The notes under the pieces were generated by a model that saw nothing but the letters and a program-made list of their open reading frames with translations, was not told the DNA's origin and made no database searches. Shown piece after piece: positions 16,627-25,906 of a stretch of 64,000 nucleotides of DNA. Source of the DNA: Albidovulum sediminicola (GTDB taxonomy: Bacteria; Pseudomonadota; Alphaproteobacteria; Rhodobacterales; Rhodobacteraceae); the NCBI RefSeq assembly GCF_025751575.1, contig NZ_JAOWLA010000006.1:124001-188000 (forward strand), written 5' to 3'. The stretch's first letter is position 1. Every line of letters begins with the position of its first letter. The position numbers and the translations under genes are program-made.

Positions 16627-17709
16627 TCAGCCCGCGCGGAAGTGCTTGGACAGCTTCAGCCCCTGGCCCTGGTAGTTGGACTTGATGTCCACGCCGTAAA
16701 GCCGCTCCGGCACGGAGACCATGCGCTCATAGATCAGCCGTCCGACGACCTGACCGTGTTCCAGGACGAAGGGCGCCTCGTGACAGCGGACTTCCAGAAC
16801 GCCCCGCGACCCGGCGCCACCGGCCGCATCGTAGCCGAAGCCGGGATCGAAAAAGCCCGCGTAATGGACCCTGAATTCACCGACCATGGCGAGGTATGGC
16901 GCCATTTCGGCAGCGCAGTCGGGGGGGATCGCGATCGCCTCCCGGCTGACGAGGATGTAGAAGGCGCCGGGGTCCAGGATGATGCGCCCTTCGCGTGTGC
17001 GCACCTCTTCCCAGAAATCGGCGGGGTCGTAGTGGCCCACGCGGTCAAGGTCGATGACCCCGGCATGGGGCTTGGCGCGGTAGCCGACCAAATCGCCGGA
17101 TTCGGGCCGCAGGCCCACGGAAAAGGCCAGCCCGTCGGAAATCACCGCCGGGCCAGAGACGATGGGCGTGCGCGCGTGGATGGCGGCAAGCTCGGCATCG
17201 TCGATCCGGGTCTGGCCTTGGCGGAAGATGATCTGGCTCAGCATCTGCCCGGTGCGCGCCAGGACCGAGAAGGAGCGCGGGCAGATCTCGACATAAAGTG
17301 GGCCGGTGTACCCATCGGGCACGCGGTCGAATTCCGTGCCGTTGTCGGTGATGACGCGGGTCAGAAGATCAAGCCGGCCGATCGAGGATTTGGCCGAGGC
17401 CGCCCCCGAGGTGCCCGCCGGAAGGCGAACCGACTCCAGCAGCGGCACGACATAGACGCAGCCCTTTTCCAGCACGGCGCCCTTGGTCAGGTCGATGCGG
17501 TGCATCTCGAACTCGGCGATCCGCGCGGCGACGCTGTGGCCCTGTCCGGCCAGGAACGAGGCCCGGACCCGGTAGGCCACGGTGCCAAGGCGCAGGTCGA
17601 GACTAGCAGGCTGGATCTGGCCCTCGGCCACGGGCACGGTGGCGGTGATCGCGCCCTTGTCGATCAGATTTCGGATGCCGCTGTCTGCCAGGACGCCGCT
17701 GACGGTCAT
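16627..17709 (-). CDS. dcd: 2'-deoxycytidine 5'-triphosphate deaminase (long alphaproteobacterial form)
   Basis: 360 residues from ATG 17707-17709, about twice the length of E. coli Dcd (193). It appears to hold two dUTPase-like folds. The N-terminal half has GQIQPASLDLRLG and SAKSSIGRLDLLTRVI; the second half repeats the fold. It converts dCTP to dUTP for dTTP synthesis. Two in-frame Met codons lie a few residues apart, so the start is not certain. It follows tRNA-Pro and a hairpin on the same strand. Confidence 0.87.
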   Translation of the reverse strand: MTVSGVLADSGIRNLIDKGAITATVPVAEGQIQPASLDLRLGTVAYRVRASFLAGQGHSVAARIAEFEMHRIDLTKGAVLEKGCVYVVPLLESVRLPAGTSGAASAKSSIGRLDLLTRVITDNGTEFDRVPDGYTGPLYVEICPRSFSVLARTGQMLSQIIFRQGQTRIDDAELAAIHARTPIVSGPAVISDGLAFSVGLRPESGDLVGYRAKPHAGVIDLDRVGHYDPADFWEEVRTREGRIILDPGAFYILVSREAIAIPPDCAAEMAPYLAMVGEFRVHYAGFFDPGFGYDAAGGAGSRGVLEVRCHEAPFVLEHGQVVGRLIYERMVSVPERLYGVDIKSNYQGQGLKLSKHFRAG

Positions 17710-17729
17710 GGCCTTCCCCCGCATGTGCG

Positions 17730-17759
17730 AACGCCCACCCCTGCAAAGGGGTGGGCGTT
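17730..17759 (-). terminator. Strong hairpin after tRNA-Pro (probable terminator)
   Basis: A perfect 12-base stem: AACGCCCACCCC (17730-17741) with GGGGTGGGCGTT (17748-17759) around a six-base loop. It lies 7 bases beyond the encoded CCA of the tRNA on the minus strand and 20 bases upstream of the dcd start, so it probably ends or processes the tRNA transcript. No long U-run follows. Confidence 0.65.
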
Positions 17760-17766
17760 TCGGTGT

Positions 17767-17844
17767 TGGTCGGGCCGGTGAGATTCGAACTCACGACCTT
17801 CCGCCCCCCAGACGGACGCGCTAACCAGGCTGCGCCACGGCCCG
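17767..17844 (-). tRNA. tRNA-Pro (GGG)
   Basis: Read on the minus strand it folds as a full cloverleaf with encoded CCA (78 bases). The acceptor is CGGGCCG/CGGCCCG. The D arm is GCGCAGCCTGGTTAGCGC. The anticodon loop CTGGGGG gives GGG, and the T loop is TTCGAAT on stem GTGAG/CTCAC. The acceptor and T stems pair perfectly. It sits between merR and dcd. Confidence 0.96.
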
Positions 17845-17919
17845 ACGGGGCGGTGTATAGGACGATTGGCACGGCAGGGGCAAGCGTCAAAACGCATCGC
17901 GGACAAGTCCTTGTGCGGA

Positions 17920-18654
17920 TTATCCCTCGGGCGGGGTTCCGGCGGTGCGACGACGCTCCGCCAGTGCCTGAAGCCGGTCGTGGACCCGCCGCAGGATCGG
18001 TCGATTCCGCGCCACGGCGGCGGGGTCCATGGCCCGGATTCGAACCGCGAGCGGCACGGCCTGCGCCGCCTCACCCGAGGGAAAGGCGTGAACCGTGCCG
18101 TCCCGCGTGTCGGGTTGTGGCGGCACGTCGACCTCCATCGGCGCTTCGGGCGCTGGGGAAGCGTCCCCAAGGCCGAAGGGCAGGAAGGGCTGGTTGTCGT
18201 CCGCCGAGGGACGCGGCGCCGGGCGGGGCGCGGCGGTGGGCCTGGCGACCGGGGAAGGGGCCGCAGGCGCGGACACCGGAGGGGCAGGCGCTGTTATCGG
18301 CGGAACCGGGGCTGAAACAGGTGCTGACGTGACGGCGGCAGACGGAGGGGTTTGGCTCGCTTCAGCCCCGGACGAACCCTCGGCCGCCGGGGCAAGCGCC
18401 GCGACATACTTCACCCCGTTCTCCCGCAGGATCTTCTTGACCCCGCGGATGGTGATACCGTCGTCGTGCAAGAGCTTCTTGATCCCCGCCAGAAGGGCGA
18501 TGTCCTGTGGCCGGTAATACCGCCGCCCGCCCGCGCGCTTCATCGGCTTGATCTGCGCAAACTGGCTTTCCCAGAATCGCAGCACATGCGCGGGGGTGTC
18601 GAGCGCCTCTCCGACCTCGCTGATCGTGCGGAACGCCTCGGCCGATTTCGGCAT
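17920..18654 (-). CDS. MerR-family transcriptional regulator
   Basis: 244 residues. The N-terminal MerR HTH (about 9-75) contains [20 protein letters not shown] and [15 protein letters not shown] long Pro/Ala-rich low-complexity middle (about 90-175) follows, then a helical end. No effector cysteines are present, so metal sensing by the classic route is unlikely. It lies 11 bases after ihfA, a pairing kept in many alphaproteobacteria. Target genes unknown. Confidence 0.87.
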   Translation of the reverse strand: MPKSAEAFRTISEVGEALDTPAHVLRFWESQFAQIKPMKRAGGRRYYRPQDIALLAGIKKLLHDDGITIRGVKKILRENGVKYVAALAPAAEGSSGAEASQTPPSAAVTSAPVSAPVPPITAPAPPVSAPAAPSPVARPTAAPRPAPRPSADDNQPFLPFGLGDASPAPEAPMEVDVPPQPDTRDGTVHAFPSGEAAQAVPLAVRIRAMDPAAVARNRPILRRVHDRLQALAERRRTAGTPPEG

Positions 18655-18665
18655 GGGCAGCGGCC

Positions 18666-18968
18666 TCAGGCCTTGTTGCCGGCCGCGACGCGATCTTTCA
18701 TCAGATGCGAGGGTCGGAACGTCAGCACACGGCGGGGGTGGATCGGAACCTCGTCCCCGGTCTTGGGGTTGCGGCCGATGCGGGCGGCCTTGTCCCGGAC
18801 GGAAAATGTCCCGAAGGATGAGATCTTCACCGACTCTCCGGAGACCAGCGCATCGGACATGTGCTGCAGGACGCTCTCGACGAGTTGCGCCGATTCGTTG
18901 CGCGACAGGCCCACTTCCTGGAAGACCGCTTCCGTCAGATCCATCCGCGTCAGAGTCTTGTCGCTCAT
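18666..18968 (-). CDS. ihfA: Integration host factor subunit alpha
   Basis: 100 residues from ATG 18966-18968, matching the usual IhfA length. Markers are [20 protein letters not shown] at the N terminus, [13 protein letters not shown] and the DNA-intercalating arm [20 protein letters not shown]. With IhfB it bends DNA in the nucleoid, in recombination and at sigma-54 promoters. It follows fabH, with a 92-base gap that could hold its own promoter. Confidence 0.96.
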   Translation of the reverse strand: MSDKTLTRMDLTEAVFQEVGLSRNESAQLVESVLQHMSDALVSGESVKISSFGTFSVRDKAARIGRNPKTGDEVPIHPRRVLTFRPSHLMKDRVAAGNKA

Positions 18969-19060
18969 CACGTCCCCCCGGGTTACCTTCGCCAAAGGAT
19001 GAGGGCTCGGCATTCCCAAGTCAATATCAATGGCTTGACGTGACCAATTCAGGCGGGTTT

Positions 19061-20035
19061 TTACCACCTGACGACGACAGAACCCCAGGCTAGGCCACCC
19101 CCGATCGCCTCTGTCACGATCAGATCGCCTTCCTTGATCTGCCCGCGCGCCTTTCCGACCGACAGCGCGAGGGGAATCGATGCCGCCGAGGTGTTGCCGT
19201 GATCCTGCACGGTGACGACCACGCGGTCCATCGGGACCTGCATGCGCTGCGCGGTCGCGGTGATGATGCGCAGGTTCGCCTGGTGCGGAACGATCCAGTC
19301 CACGTCCTCGCCGCTCAGCCCAACCTTTTCCAGCGCGGCATGGGCCGTCGCGGCCAGCTTTTCCACCGCATGGCGGAAGACCTGGTTGCCCTGCATGCGA
19401 AGCCGGCCGGAGGTGCCGGTGGTCGATACGCCGCCGTCGACGTAAAGAAGGTCTCGGTAGGATCCGTCGCTGTTCAGATCAGTCGCGAGGATGCCACGAT
19501 CCGCGGTGGTCCCGGTGCCTTCGGCAGCCTCAAGCACCAGCGCCCCCGCGCCGTCGCCGAACAGCACGCAGGTTGCCCGGTCCTCCCAGTCGAGGATGCG
19601 GCTGAAGGTTTCGGCGCCGATGACGATGACGCGCTTGGCCTGCCCCGACAGGATCAGCGCGTTGGCATTGGCAAGCGCATAGACGAAACCGGCGCAGACC
19701 GCCTGCACGTCGAAGGCAAAGCCCTGACGCATGCCGATCTTGTCCTGGACCATCGAGGCCGCGGAGGGGAAGGTCAGGTCCGGGGTCGATGTCGCGACGA
19801 TCAGCGCGTCAATCTGGCCGGGCGTCAGCCCCGCATCGTCAAGCGCGGCCTGTGCCGCCTTGGCACCCATTTCCGAGGTCGTTTCGCCCTCGGCCGCGAA
19901 ATGGCGCCGCTCGATACCGGAGCGGCTGCGGATCCATTCGTCCGTCGTGTCGACGCGGGCCTCGAACTCGCTGTTCGGCACCACGCGCTCGGGCAGGTAG
20001 TGCCCCACGCCCTTCACAACGGCACGGATCGTCAT
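19061..20035 (-). CDS. fabH: 3-oxoacyl-ACP synthase III
   Basis: 324 residues, thiolase fold. The catalytic triad is visible: C114 in [13 protein letters not shown], His in [10 protein letters not shown], and Asn in [11 protein letters not shown]. It condenses acetyl-CoA with malonyl-ACP to start fatty-acid synthesis. The start overlaps the plsX stop (ATGA at 20032-20035), giving translational coupling. Confidence 0.98.
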   Translation of the reverse strand: MTIRAVVKGVGHYLPERVVPNSEFEARVDTTDEWIRSRSGIERRHFAAEGETTSEMGAKAAQAALDDAGLTPGQIDALIVATSTPDLTFPSAASMVQDKIGMRQGFAFDVQAVCAGFVYALANANALILSGQAKRVIVIGAETFSRILDWEDRATCVLFGDGAGALVLEAAEGTGTTADRGILATDLNSDGSYRDLLYVDGGVSTTGTSGRLRMQGNQVFRHAVEKLAATAHAALEKVGLSGEDVDWIVPHQANLRIITATAQRMQVPMDRVVVTVQDHGNTSAASIPLALSVGKARGQIKEGDLIVTEAIGGGLAWGSVVVRW

Positions 20036-21153
20036 TCGGTGTTCCCGTTCTTGTTATTGCCTTCACCGGCATCCTGCGCCGCCTCCGCGAGAGAGGCAAC
20101 CCGCTGGGCCAGACGCTCCTGGAAGCCCGACCGGGCAAGCCTGTAAGCCAGCGTGATCGCCGCCGCGACGCCGGTGGAATCGGCGGAACCATGCGATTTC
20201 ACCACGGTGCCGTTCAGGCCCAGGAAGACGCCGCCGTTGACGCGGCGGGGGTCGATGCGCAGTTGCAGCCGCTTGAGCGACCCCATCGCGAAAAGCGCCC
20301 CGATCTTGGACAGAAGCGTCGCCCGCAGCGACTCGCGCAGCAGTTCGCCCACCAGTTTCGCGGTGCCCTCGCCGGTCTTCAGCGCGATGTTGCCGGTGAA
20401 GCCGTCGGTGACGATCACATCCACCTTGGCCGAGGGCAGGTCCCCGCCCTCGACGAAGCCGACGAAATCGAAGTTCCCGGTCTCGGTCGCCGAGGCGATC
20501 AGTTCCTGCGCCTGGCGCAGTTCGGCCCGGCCCTTGTGGTCCTCGGTGCCGACGTTCAGAAGCCCGACGCGCGGCCGGTCGTAGCCAAGCCCGTTGCGGG
20601 CATAGGATGCGCCCATCAGCGCGTACTGCAGAAGATCAGGGGCGTCGGCCTTGATGTCGGCACCCACGTCCAGCATGACATTGAAGGGTTTCGGCCCGCG
20701 CGAGGGCCAGAGGCAGGCGATCGCCGGTCGGTTCACGCCGGGCAGCTTGCGCAGCCGGATCATCGACACCGCCATCAGCGCGCCGGTATTGCCGCAGCTG
20801 ACCGCCGCCATGGCATCGCCCTGGCGCAGGGATTCGATCGTTGACCACATCGAGGTGTTCGAGCCCGTCCGCAGGACCTGGCTCGGCTTGTCTTCCATCC
20901 GCACGACGCCCTCGGCGTGAACGACGCGGACACGCCCCTTCAGTTCGGGGCGCCGGGCGACCAGAGCGGAAAGCTCGGCTTCATTACCGTGCAGCAGGAA
21001 GTCGATATCCCGATGCTCCGCCGCAGACAGCGCAAGACCGGCAACAACCGCTGCCGGTCCCCGGTCGCCACCCATGGCGTCGACGGATATCACGATTCGC
21101 CGCGCAGGTGCCTGCGGCACGGTCTCAAAAGCCGGGTCGAGCTCTGATGACAT
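20032..21153 (-). CDS. plsX: Phosphate acyltransferase
   Basis: 373 residues. The family start RRIVISVDAMGGDRGPAAVV is at about 18-37. Typical blocks SCGNTGALMAVSMIRLRKLPGVNRP and VTDGFTGNIALKTGEG follow. PlsX makes acyl-phosphate from acyl-ACP for phospholipid synthesis (PlsXY route). It lies between rpmF and fabH in the usual order and overlaps fabH by 4 bases. Confidence 0.97.
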   Translation of the reverse strand: MSSELDPAFETVPQAPARRIVISVDAMGGDRGPAAVVAGLALSAAEHRDIDFLLHGNEAELSALVARRPELKGRVRVVHAEGVVRMEDKPSQVLRTGSNTSMWSTIESLRQGDAMAAVSCGNTGALMAVSMIRLRKLPGVNRPAIACLWPSRGPKPFNVMLDVGADIKADAPDLLQYALMGASYARNGLGYDRPRVGLLNVGTEDHKGRAELRQAQELIASATETGNFDFVGFVEGGDLPSAKVDVIVTDGFTGNIALKTGEGTAKLVGELLRESLRATLLSKIGALFAMGSLKRLQLRIDPRRVNGGVFLGLNGTVVKSHGSADSTGVAAAITLAYRLARSGFQERLAQRVASLAEAAQDAGEGNNKNGNTE

Positions 21154-21176
21154 GCCGCAAGCCGACGGGACGCAGC

Positions 21177-21383
21177 TTACGCCGCGTCTTCGTCCAGATC
21201 GACCTCGGCAGCCTGCGCAACGACCTCACGACCATCGTAGTGGCCGCAGGCGCCGCACACGTGGTGCGGGCGCTTGAGTTCGCCGCAGTTCGGGCATTCA
21301 TTGGGATTCGCAGCGACCAGTGCATCGTGGGCGCGGCGCATGTTGCGGCGGGACCGCGTGACTCGGTTCTGAGGGACAGCCAT
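21177..21383 (-). CDS. rpmF: 50S ribosomal protein L32
   Basis: 68 residues beginning [20 protein letters not shown]. It keeps four cysteines in a zinc-ribbon pattern (C30, C33, C43, C46: ECPNC...HVCGAC), so it is the C+ form of L32. An acidic tail ends the protein. Upstream lies a 199-base gap to yceD that may hold an additional promoter; I see no other gene there. Confidence 0.98.
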   Translation of the reverse strand: MAVPQNRVTRSRRNMRRAHDALVAANPNECPNCGELKRPHHVCGACGHYDGREVVAQAAEVDLDEDAA

Positions 21384-21582
21384 GTCTCAACCTCGGGTTA
21401 TTAGGGGGCAAGCCCCGGATTTCCTTGGGTTTTCGTCACTGGTTGCCGGACTGCGACCGGGTGAGAACCCATATTCAAGCGAGGCCGGGAACATACTGCG
21501 TTTGCGGGCGGGCGCAAGTGTTTTCTTGGCCTTTTTCCACAAGTTCCGCCAGCGCCAGAAGCGCTGCGGCCGCGTCCCTTTC

Positions 21583-22131
21583 TCAGGCGTCCTTCTGACC
21601 TTTTTTCATCAGGTCCGCAAGCCCCGCAAAGGGCCGTCTGGTCTCTTCCGTCAGGGGTTCGGCGCCCGGCTCGGCGAACTGGGCGGAGCCCAGCTCGGCC
21701 CCCTCCGCGCGGGGGTAGAGCGGCAGCGAAAGCGCCAGCGCCTCGGTCAGGACCGTGCCCAGGTCGATGACCGCGGGCAGGGGCTCGACGCTGTCGTCCT
21801 CCGGCATCTCGACCTCCTCGCCCTCGGGCTCGGGCATGTCGGCCAGGTAGCGGCGCGTCACGGCCTCATTGATCTTCGTCGTCACGGGCGCGAGCGTGAT
21901 GATGCAGGGCTGGACCACCCTGGCCGTCAGCTTGGCCGTCAGCAGCCAGTCCCGGCGGCCCTGCGGGGCAAGTTCGCCGATGAAGGCAAGCTCGGGCAGG
22001 GCCGACAGGCCAAGCGCCGCCGCGATCCGGTCGCGCGCGCCCGCGTCGGGCGTGAGGCGAAAGCGCGTAGGCTTGCGTCCGGCAAGCTCCGCCGGACGCA
22101 GGGGGTGGGAAAAGGACGGGGTTTCTGTCAC
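21583..22131 (-). CDS. yceD: YceD/DUF177 family protein
   Basis: 182 residues from a GTG at 22129-22131, with GGAGG eight bases upstream. The DUF177 core includes WLLTAKLTARVVQPCIITLAPV; the middle is acidic and the end is basic (KKGQKDA). YceD proteins are linked to 23S rRNA and ribosome biogenesis and are nearly always next to rpmF, as here. The gene is divergent from bamE. Confidence 0.88.
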   Translation of the reverse strand: MTETPSFSHPLRPAELAGRKPTRFRLTPDAGARDRIAAALGLSALPELAFIGELAPQGRRDWLLTAKLTARVVQPCIITLAPVTTKINEAVTRRYLADMPEPEGEEVEMPEDDSVEPLPAVIDLGTVLTEALALSLPLYPRAEGAELGSAQFAEPGAEPLTEETRRPFAGLADLMKKGQKDA

Positions 22132-22240
22132 GGTGACGACCTCCGGGTTCGGGGCGCGGAAGGGATTGCTGCCTTGAAGGGCCCCTGCCGCATGCTATAA
22201 GCCGGATAGAAGGCAAGAGGCGGCGAGGCAAGAGGGCTGC

Positions 22241-22696
22241 ATGATCAAGGTGGCGAAAGCGGTTCGTCTGGTCGCGATGGGGCTTGCGCTCCTGGCTTTG
22301 ACCGCATGCACGACCGTCTACCGCAATCACGGCTACGCGCCGGCGGACGCGGACCTGGAAAAGGTCGTCGTCGGCGAATCGACCAAGCAGGACGTGGCAA
22401 CCGCCGTCGGACGGCCCTCCTCGATCGGGGTGCTGGCGGAATCGGGCTGGTACTACGTCGGCAGCCGCTTCAAGCATTTCGCCTGGAAAGCGCCAGAGGA
22501 GGTCGAGCGTCAGGTCGTCGCCATCAGCTTCGACCAAGACGGCGTTGTCGAGAACGTTGAGCGCTTCGCGCTGGAGGACGGCCAGGTAATCGCCCTGTCG
22601 CGGCGCGTGACTGACAGCAATATCAAGGGCCTGAGCTTCCTGCGTCAGCTTCTGGGCAATATCGGCAACTTCACGGCCGACCAGTTCGCCCAGTAG
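22241..22696 (+). CDS. bamE: Outer-membrane assembly lipoprotein BamE
   Basis: 151 residues with a lipoprotein signal (lipobox LTAC, Cys23). The SmpA/BamE core carries LEKVVVGESTKQDVATAVGRP and WYYVGSRFKHFAW. BamE stabilises the BAM complex that inserts beta-barrel proteins in the outer membrane. It converges with msrB, with 5 bases between stops. Confidence 0.92.
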   Translation: MIKVAKAVRLVAMGLALLALTACTTVYRNHGYAPADADLEKVVVGESTKQDVATAVGRPSSIGVLAESGWYYVGSRFKHFAWKAPEEVERQVVAISFDQDGVVENVERFALEDGQVIALSRRVTDSNIKGLSFLRQLLGNIGNFTADQFAQ

Positions 22697-22701
22697 GGGC
22701 G

Positions 22702-23094
22702 TCAGCCGGACTCTTTGGTCAGCGCCACGCCGTTGATGCAGTAGCGCAGCCCGGTGGGCGCAGGGCCGTCGGGAAAGACATGGCCCAGATGCGCCTCGCA
22801 GGCCGCGCAATGGACCTCTGTCCGGCGCATGAACCAGCTGCGGTCCTCGCTTTCGCCAACCGCCTCAGCCGTCAGGGGCTGCCAGAAGCTTGGCCAGCCG
22901 GTGCCGGAGTCGAACTTGGTCGCCGCGTCGAAGAGGGGCGCGCCACAGCAGACGCAATGGAACGTGCCGGGGCCCTTGGGGAAGTCGTCATGGGTGAAGG
23001 CGCGTTCAGTCCCGTGCTTGCGCGTGACCTTATAGGCAAGCTCGGAAAGCTGGGCGCGCCACTCATCGTCGGATTTCTGGATCTTGGCTGTCAT
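22702..23094 (-). CDS. msrB: Peptide-methionine (R)-S-oxide reductase
   Basis: 130 residues from ATG 23092-23094 (an ATG at 23118 would add 8). The zinc site is C47-x-x-C50 with C96-x-x-C99. The catalytic Cys119 lies in RYCINGVAL, where most MsrB have RYCINS; the neighbouring Gly is a small variation. [10 protein letters not shown] is the substrate-binding block. It repairs oxidised methionine in the cytoplasm. Confidence 0.95.
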   Translation of the reverse strand: MTAKIQKSDDEWRAQLSELAYKVTRKHGTERAFTHDDFPKGPGTFHCVCCGAPLFDAATKFDSGTGWPSFWQPLTAEAVGESEDRSWFMRRTEVHCAACEAHLGHVFPDGPAPTGLRYCINGVALTKESG

Positions 23095-23185
23095 GGGGTC
23101 CTGTCGCAGGTCTGTCATCTATGCGAAAACTCTGGCACCGAATGTAGGGCCTTGGCCCCGCCCGGCCAAGCGGGAGGCGATCACG

Positions 23186-23920
23186 ATGTCAGGACTGGAG
23201 CGCGGGCGCTATGTCGCGCGTTTTGCCGCCTCTGCCGGGGATCTGGAGGCTGTTCTGGCGCTGCGGGCGCAGGCGTTCCGGGGCGGCGCCGACGACCGTG
23301 ACGCATGGGACGACCGCTGCCGCCACTTGCTGGTCGCGCCGCGCGACGGTGGGCCGGTCCTGGCAAGCTGCCGCGTTCTCCTCCTGCCCTCGGGCGAGGC
23401 CTTCGCGGACAGCTATTCCGCGCAGTTCTACGATGTGCCCGCCATGACCCGCATTAGGTCCCCGATGGCGGAGCTTGGCCGTCTTTGCCTGGCGCCTGTT
23501 GCCACGCAGGACCCCGACGTGCTGCGCCTGCTTTGGGCCGCGCTGACGCGCGCCTTGGGGGAAGGGGGCGTCACCCGCCTTTTCGGCTGCTCGTCCTTCC
23601 CGGGCGCCGATCCGGCGCGCCACGCGCCAGCCCTGAGGCTGCTGGCGGCGCGCTACCTGCTGGCCGCCCCCTGGCAGGTCGCCGCGAGGACGGCGGAGCG
23701 CGTCGTGCTGACGGGCGGTTCCACCGCTGATCCGGATGTCGCGCGCGCGGGCCTGCCGCCGCTCTTGCGCAGCTACCTGGCGATGGGTGGGCGCGTCGGG
23801 GCCGAGGCGGTGATCGACCGCGATCTCGACACGCTTCATGTCTTCACGCTGGTCGATGTCGCGGCCATGCCGCTCGCGCGGCTGGCGGCGCTCCAGGCAA
23901 TGGCGCGTCAGGGGCAATGA
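23186..23920 (+). CDS. olsB: GNAT-type acyltransferase, OlsB-like (ornithine lipid synthesis)
   Basis: 244 residues from ATG 23186 with GGAGG upstream. The family core shows MAELGRLCLAP, RLLWAALTRALGEGGVTRLFGCSSFPG and LLRSYLAMGG. This matches the hemolysin/OlsB family, which transfers a 3-hydroxyacyl group from ACP to ornithine to make lyso-ornithine lipid. The partner OlsA is not next to it. The assignment could also be another N-acyl-amino-acid synthase of the same family. Confidence 0.72.
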   Translation: MSGLERGRYVARFAASAGDLEAVLALRAQAFRGGADDRDAWDDRCRHLLVAPRDGGPVLASCRVLLLPSGEAFADSYSAQFYDVPAMTRIRSPMAELGRLCLAPVATQDPDVLRLLWAALTRALGEGGVTRLFGCSSFPGADPARHAPALRLLAARYLLAAPWQVAARTAERVVLTGGSTADPDVARAGLPPLLRSYLAMGGRVGAEAVIDRDLDTLHVFTLVDVAAMPLARLAALQAMARQGQ

Positions 23921-23922
23921 AA

Positions 23923-23948
23923 AATGCCCCGGGTTTCCCCGGGGCATT
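23923..23948. terminator. Bidirectional intrinsic terminator
   Basis: A perfect 11-base stem AATGCCCCGGG / CCCGGGGCATT with a four-base loop lies between two convergent genes. On the minus strand the stem is followed by a T run (ATTTTTC), so it mainly serves the methyltransferase gene. On the plus strand it starts 3 bases after the OlsB-like stop. Confidence 0.85.
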
Positions 23949-23977
23949 CGTCGCATTCAGGTTATGGCCTTGGGGCC

Positions 23978-24937
23978 TTAGCCGCGCGCGCGGCGCCCGC
24001 CACGGCCACCACGGCCAGCAGCGGCAACCTCGGCCGAGGCGGTGGCAAAGTCCTTGCCCTCTTTGACCGCGTCCAGAACGCGGGAGAACTTGATCCACTC
24101 ACCGCCGTTGGCGTCGTGGTTCATCAGGAAGTTCGCGGCGCGGATCGCTTCCATCTCGACCGAGCGGACCGGGTTCATGATCGCGGAGGTCATGCCCGCG
24201 CCGATCGCCATCGGCAGGAAGGCGGCGTTGATGCCGTGACGGTTCGGCAGCCCGAAGGAGATGTTGGAGGCGCCGCAGGTCGTGTTGCAGCCCAGCTCCT
24301 CGCGCAGGCGCTTGACCAGGGTGAAGACCTGACGGCCCGCCGTCGCCATCGCGCCGACCGGCATGACCAGGGGGTCGACGACGATGTCATGCGCCGGAAT
24401 GCCGAAGTCGGCGGCGCGCTGCACGATCTTGCGCGCCACCTCGAAGCGGACGTCCGGGTCCTCGGAGATCCCGGTGTCGTCGTTGGAGATCGCGACGACA
24501 GGAACGTTGTACTTCTTGACCAGCGGCAGAACGAGCTCCAGACGCTCTTCCTCGCCCGTGACCGAGTTCAGGAGCGGGCGGCCTTCGGCGGCGGCGAGGC
24601 CGGCTTCCAGCGCGCCGGGAACCGAACTGTCGATGCAAAGCGGCACATCGACCAGCCCCTGGACGATGTTGATCATCTTCGTCATCAGCGGCGGTTCGGT
24701 TTCGTTCGGGTTCGGGTTGGAGTTGTAGACCACGCCCGCGTTGACATCGAGCACCATCGCCCCGCAGGCCACCTGCTCCAGCGCGTCCTTTTCGACGGTC
24801 GAGAAATCGCCCGCCTCAAGCTCGGCGGCCAGCTTCTTGCGCCCCGTGGGGTTGATGCGCTCGCCGATCACGCAGAACGGCTCGTCAAAGCCGATGACGA
24901 CGGTTTTCGTTTTCGATTCAACGACGGTACGGGTCAT
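23978..24937 (-). CDS. Methyltetrahydrofolate:corrinoid methyltransferase (pterin-binding family)
   Basis: 319 residues with a pterin-binding TIM barrel. Markers are VIGERINPTGRKKLAAEL near the start, AMVLDVNAGVVYNSNPNP, PLCIDSSVPGALEAGL and TTCGASNISFGLPNRHGIN. This is the methyl-THF/cobalamin methyltransferase family (AcsE/MtvB type). The C terminus is odd: an RGG-rich basic tail, GRGGRGGRRARG. It is the last gene of a run with an MTHFR-like gene and a small PF13769-like gene. No corrinoid protein or partner methyltransferase lies in the window. Confidence 0.85.
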   Translation of the reverse strand: MTRTVVESKTKTVVIGFDEPFCVIGERINPTGRKKLAAELEAGDFSTVEKDALEQVACGAMVLDVNAGVVYNSNPNPNETEPPLMTKMINIVQGLVDVPLCIDSSVPGALEAGLAAAEGRPLLNSVTGEEERLELVLPLVKKYNVPVVAISNDDTGISEDPDVRFEVARKIVQRAADFGIPAHDIVVDPLVMPVGAMATAGRQVFTLVKRLREELGCNTTCGASNISFGLPNRHGINAAFLPMAIGAGMTSAIMNPVRSVEMEAIRAANFLMNHDANGGEWIKFSRVLDAVKEGKDFATASAEVAAAGRGGRGGRRARG

Positions 24938-24952
24938 GGTTCACCTTATCTC

Positions 24953-25876
24953 TTAGCTTTTCGCGGCCGGGACGGCGGACTTGCCGCCATGCTCGATGGC
25001 CCAGGTTGCGTTGGTCTTGATCCCGCCCAGCGGGAAGAAGTGGACGGATTCAATGCCGAAGGAGGGGTTGGCGGCCTTGTGGGCGGCCAGCTCGGCCACG
25101 AACTCGTTCGGTTCGTAGGGCAGAAGCAGTTTCGTCACGTCCATCGCGCGCTTTTGCAGGACCTTCAGCGAGGGGCCCACGCCGCAGGCGATCGCGAACT
25201 TGATCATGGTCTGAAGCTTCGCGGGGCCCGCCACGCCGATATGGACCGGAATGTCGACGCCTTCGGCGTTCAGGCGGTTGACCCAGGCGATGACGGGCTT
25301 CGCCTCGAAGCAGAACTGCGTGGCCATCGCCATCTTGGCGTCGCTACGCTCCTTGAACGCCTGCTTCCACTTGAGCGCGGCCATGACGTTCTTGTCCGAC
25401 CCGTCGGGGTCGATGTCCTTGTTGCCCTCGGGGTGGCCCGCGACGTGCAGCCGCTCGAACCCGTCAAAGAGGCCGGTTTCGATCAACTGCATGGAGTTGT
25501 CGAAGTCGCCATGCGGGGTGGAGATGCCGCCGCCGAGCAGCAGCGCCTGCTTTACGTCCGCCTCGGCCTTGTAGCGCTCGATCCAGTTGGCCAGCGTCGC
25601 CTTGTCCTTGATGATGCGCGCGGGGAAGTGCGGCATCACCGGGAAGCCCTCGGCGTTCAGCCGCTTCGCCGTCGCGACCATGTCCTCGATCGGCGTGCCC
25701 TCGATATGGGCGATGTAGACGCGGGTGCCCTTTGGCAGGATTTCACGGAAATCCTCGACCTTCTCGGCGGTGCGCGGCATCACCTCGATCGAGTAGCCGG
25801 CCAGGAAGGCCTCTGTCGCCTCGGCGGACCCGGCGGGGGCGGGGGTTTCCTTGCGGCGGAAGTTCAAAAGTGCCAT
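24953..25876 (-). CDS. Methylenetetrahydrofolate reductase-like protein
   Basis: 307 residues from ATG 25874-25876 with GGAG upstream. It has the MetF TIM-barrel layout: the segment YSIEVMPRTAEKVEDF holds the equivalent of the catalytic Glu, VKQALLLGGGIS and VAGHPEGN follow, and TQFCFEAKPVIAWV matches the conserved TQFFF block. It would interconvert methylene- and methyl-THF with bound flavin. It is diverged from housekeeping MetF and belongs to the version clustered with the corrinoid methyltransferase. Confidence 0.8.
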   Translation of the reverse strand: MALLNFRRKETPAPAGSAEATEAFLAGYSIEVMPRTAEKVEDFREILPKGTRVYIAHIEGTPIEDMVATAKRLNAEGFPVMPHFPARIIKDKATLANWIERYKAEADVKQALLLGGGISTPHGDFDNSMQLIETGLFDGFERLHVAGHPEGNKDIDPDGSDKNVMAALKWKQAFKERSDAKMAMATQFCFEAKPVIAWVNRLNAEGVDIPVHIGVAGPAKLQTMIKFAIACGVGPSLKVLQKRAMDVTKLLLPYEPNEFVAELAAHKAANPSFGIESVHFFPLGGIKTNATWAIEHGGKSAVPAAKS

Positions 25877-25906
25877 GGCGGCTCTCCAAAGGTTCTGGCG
25901 GGGCAC

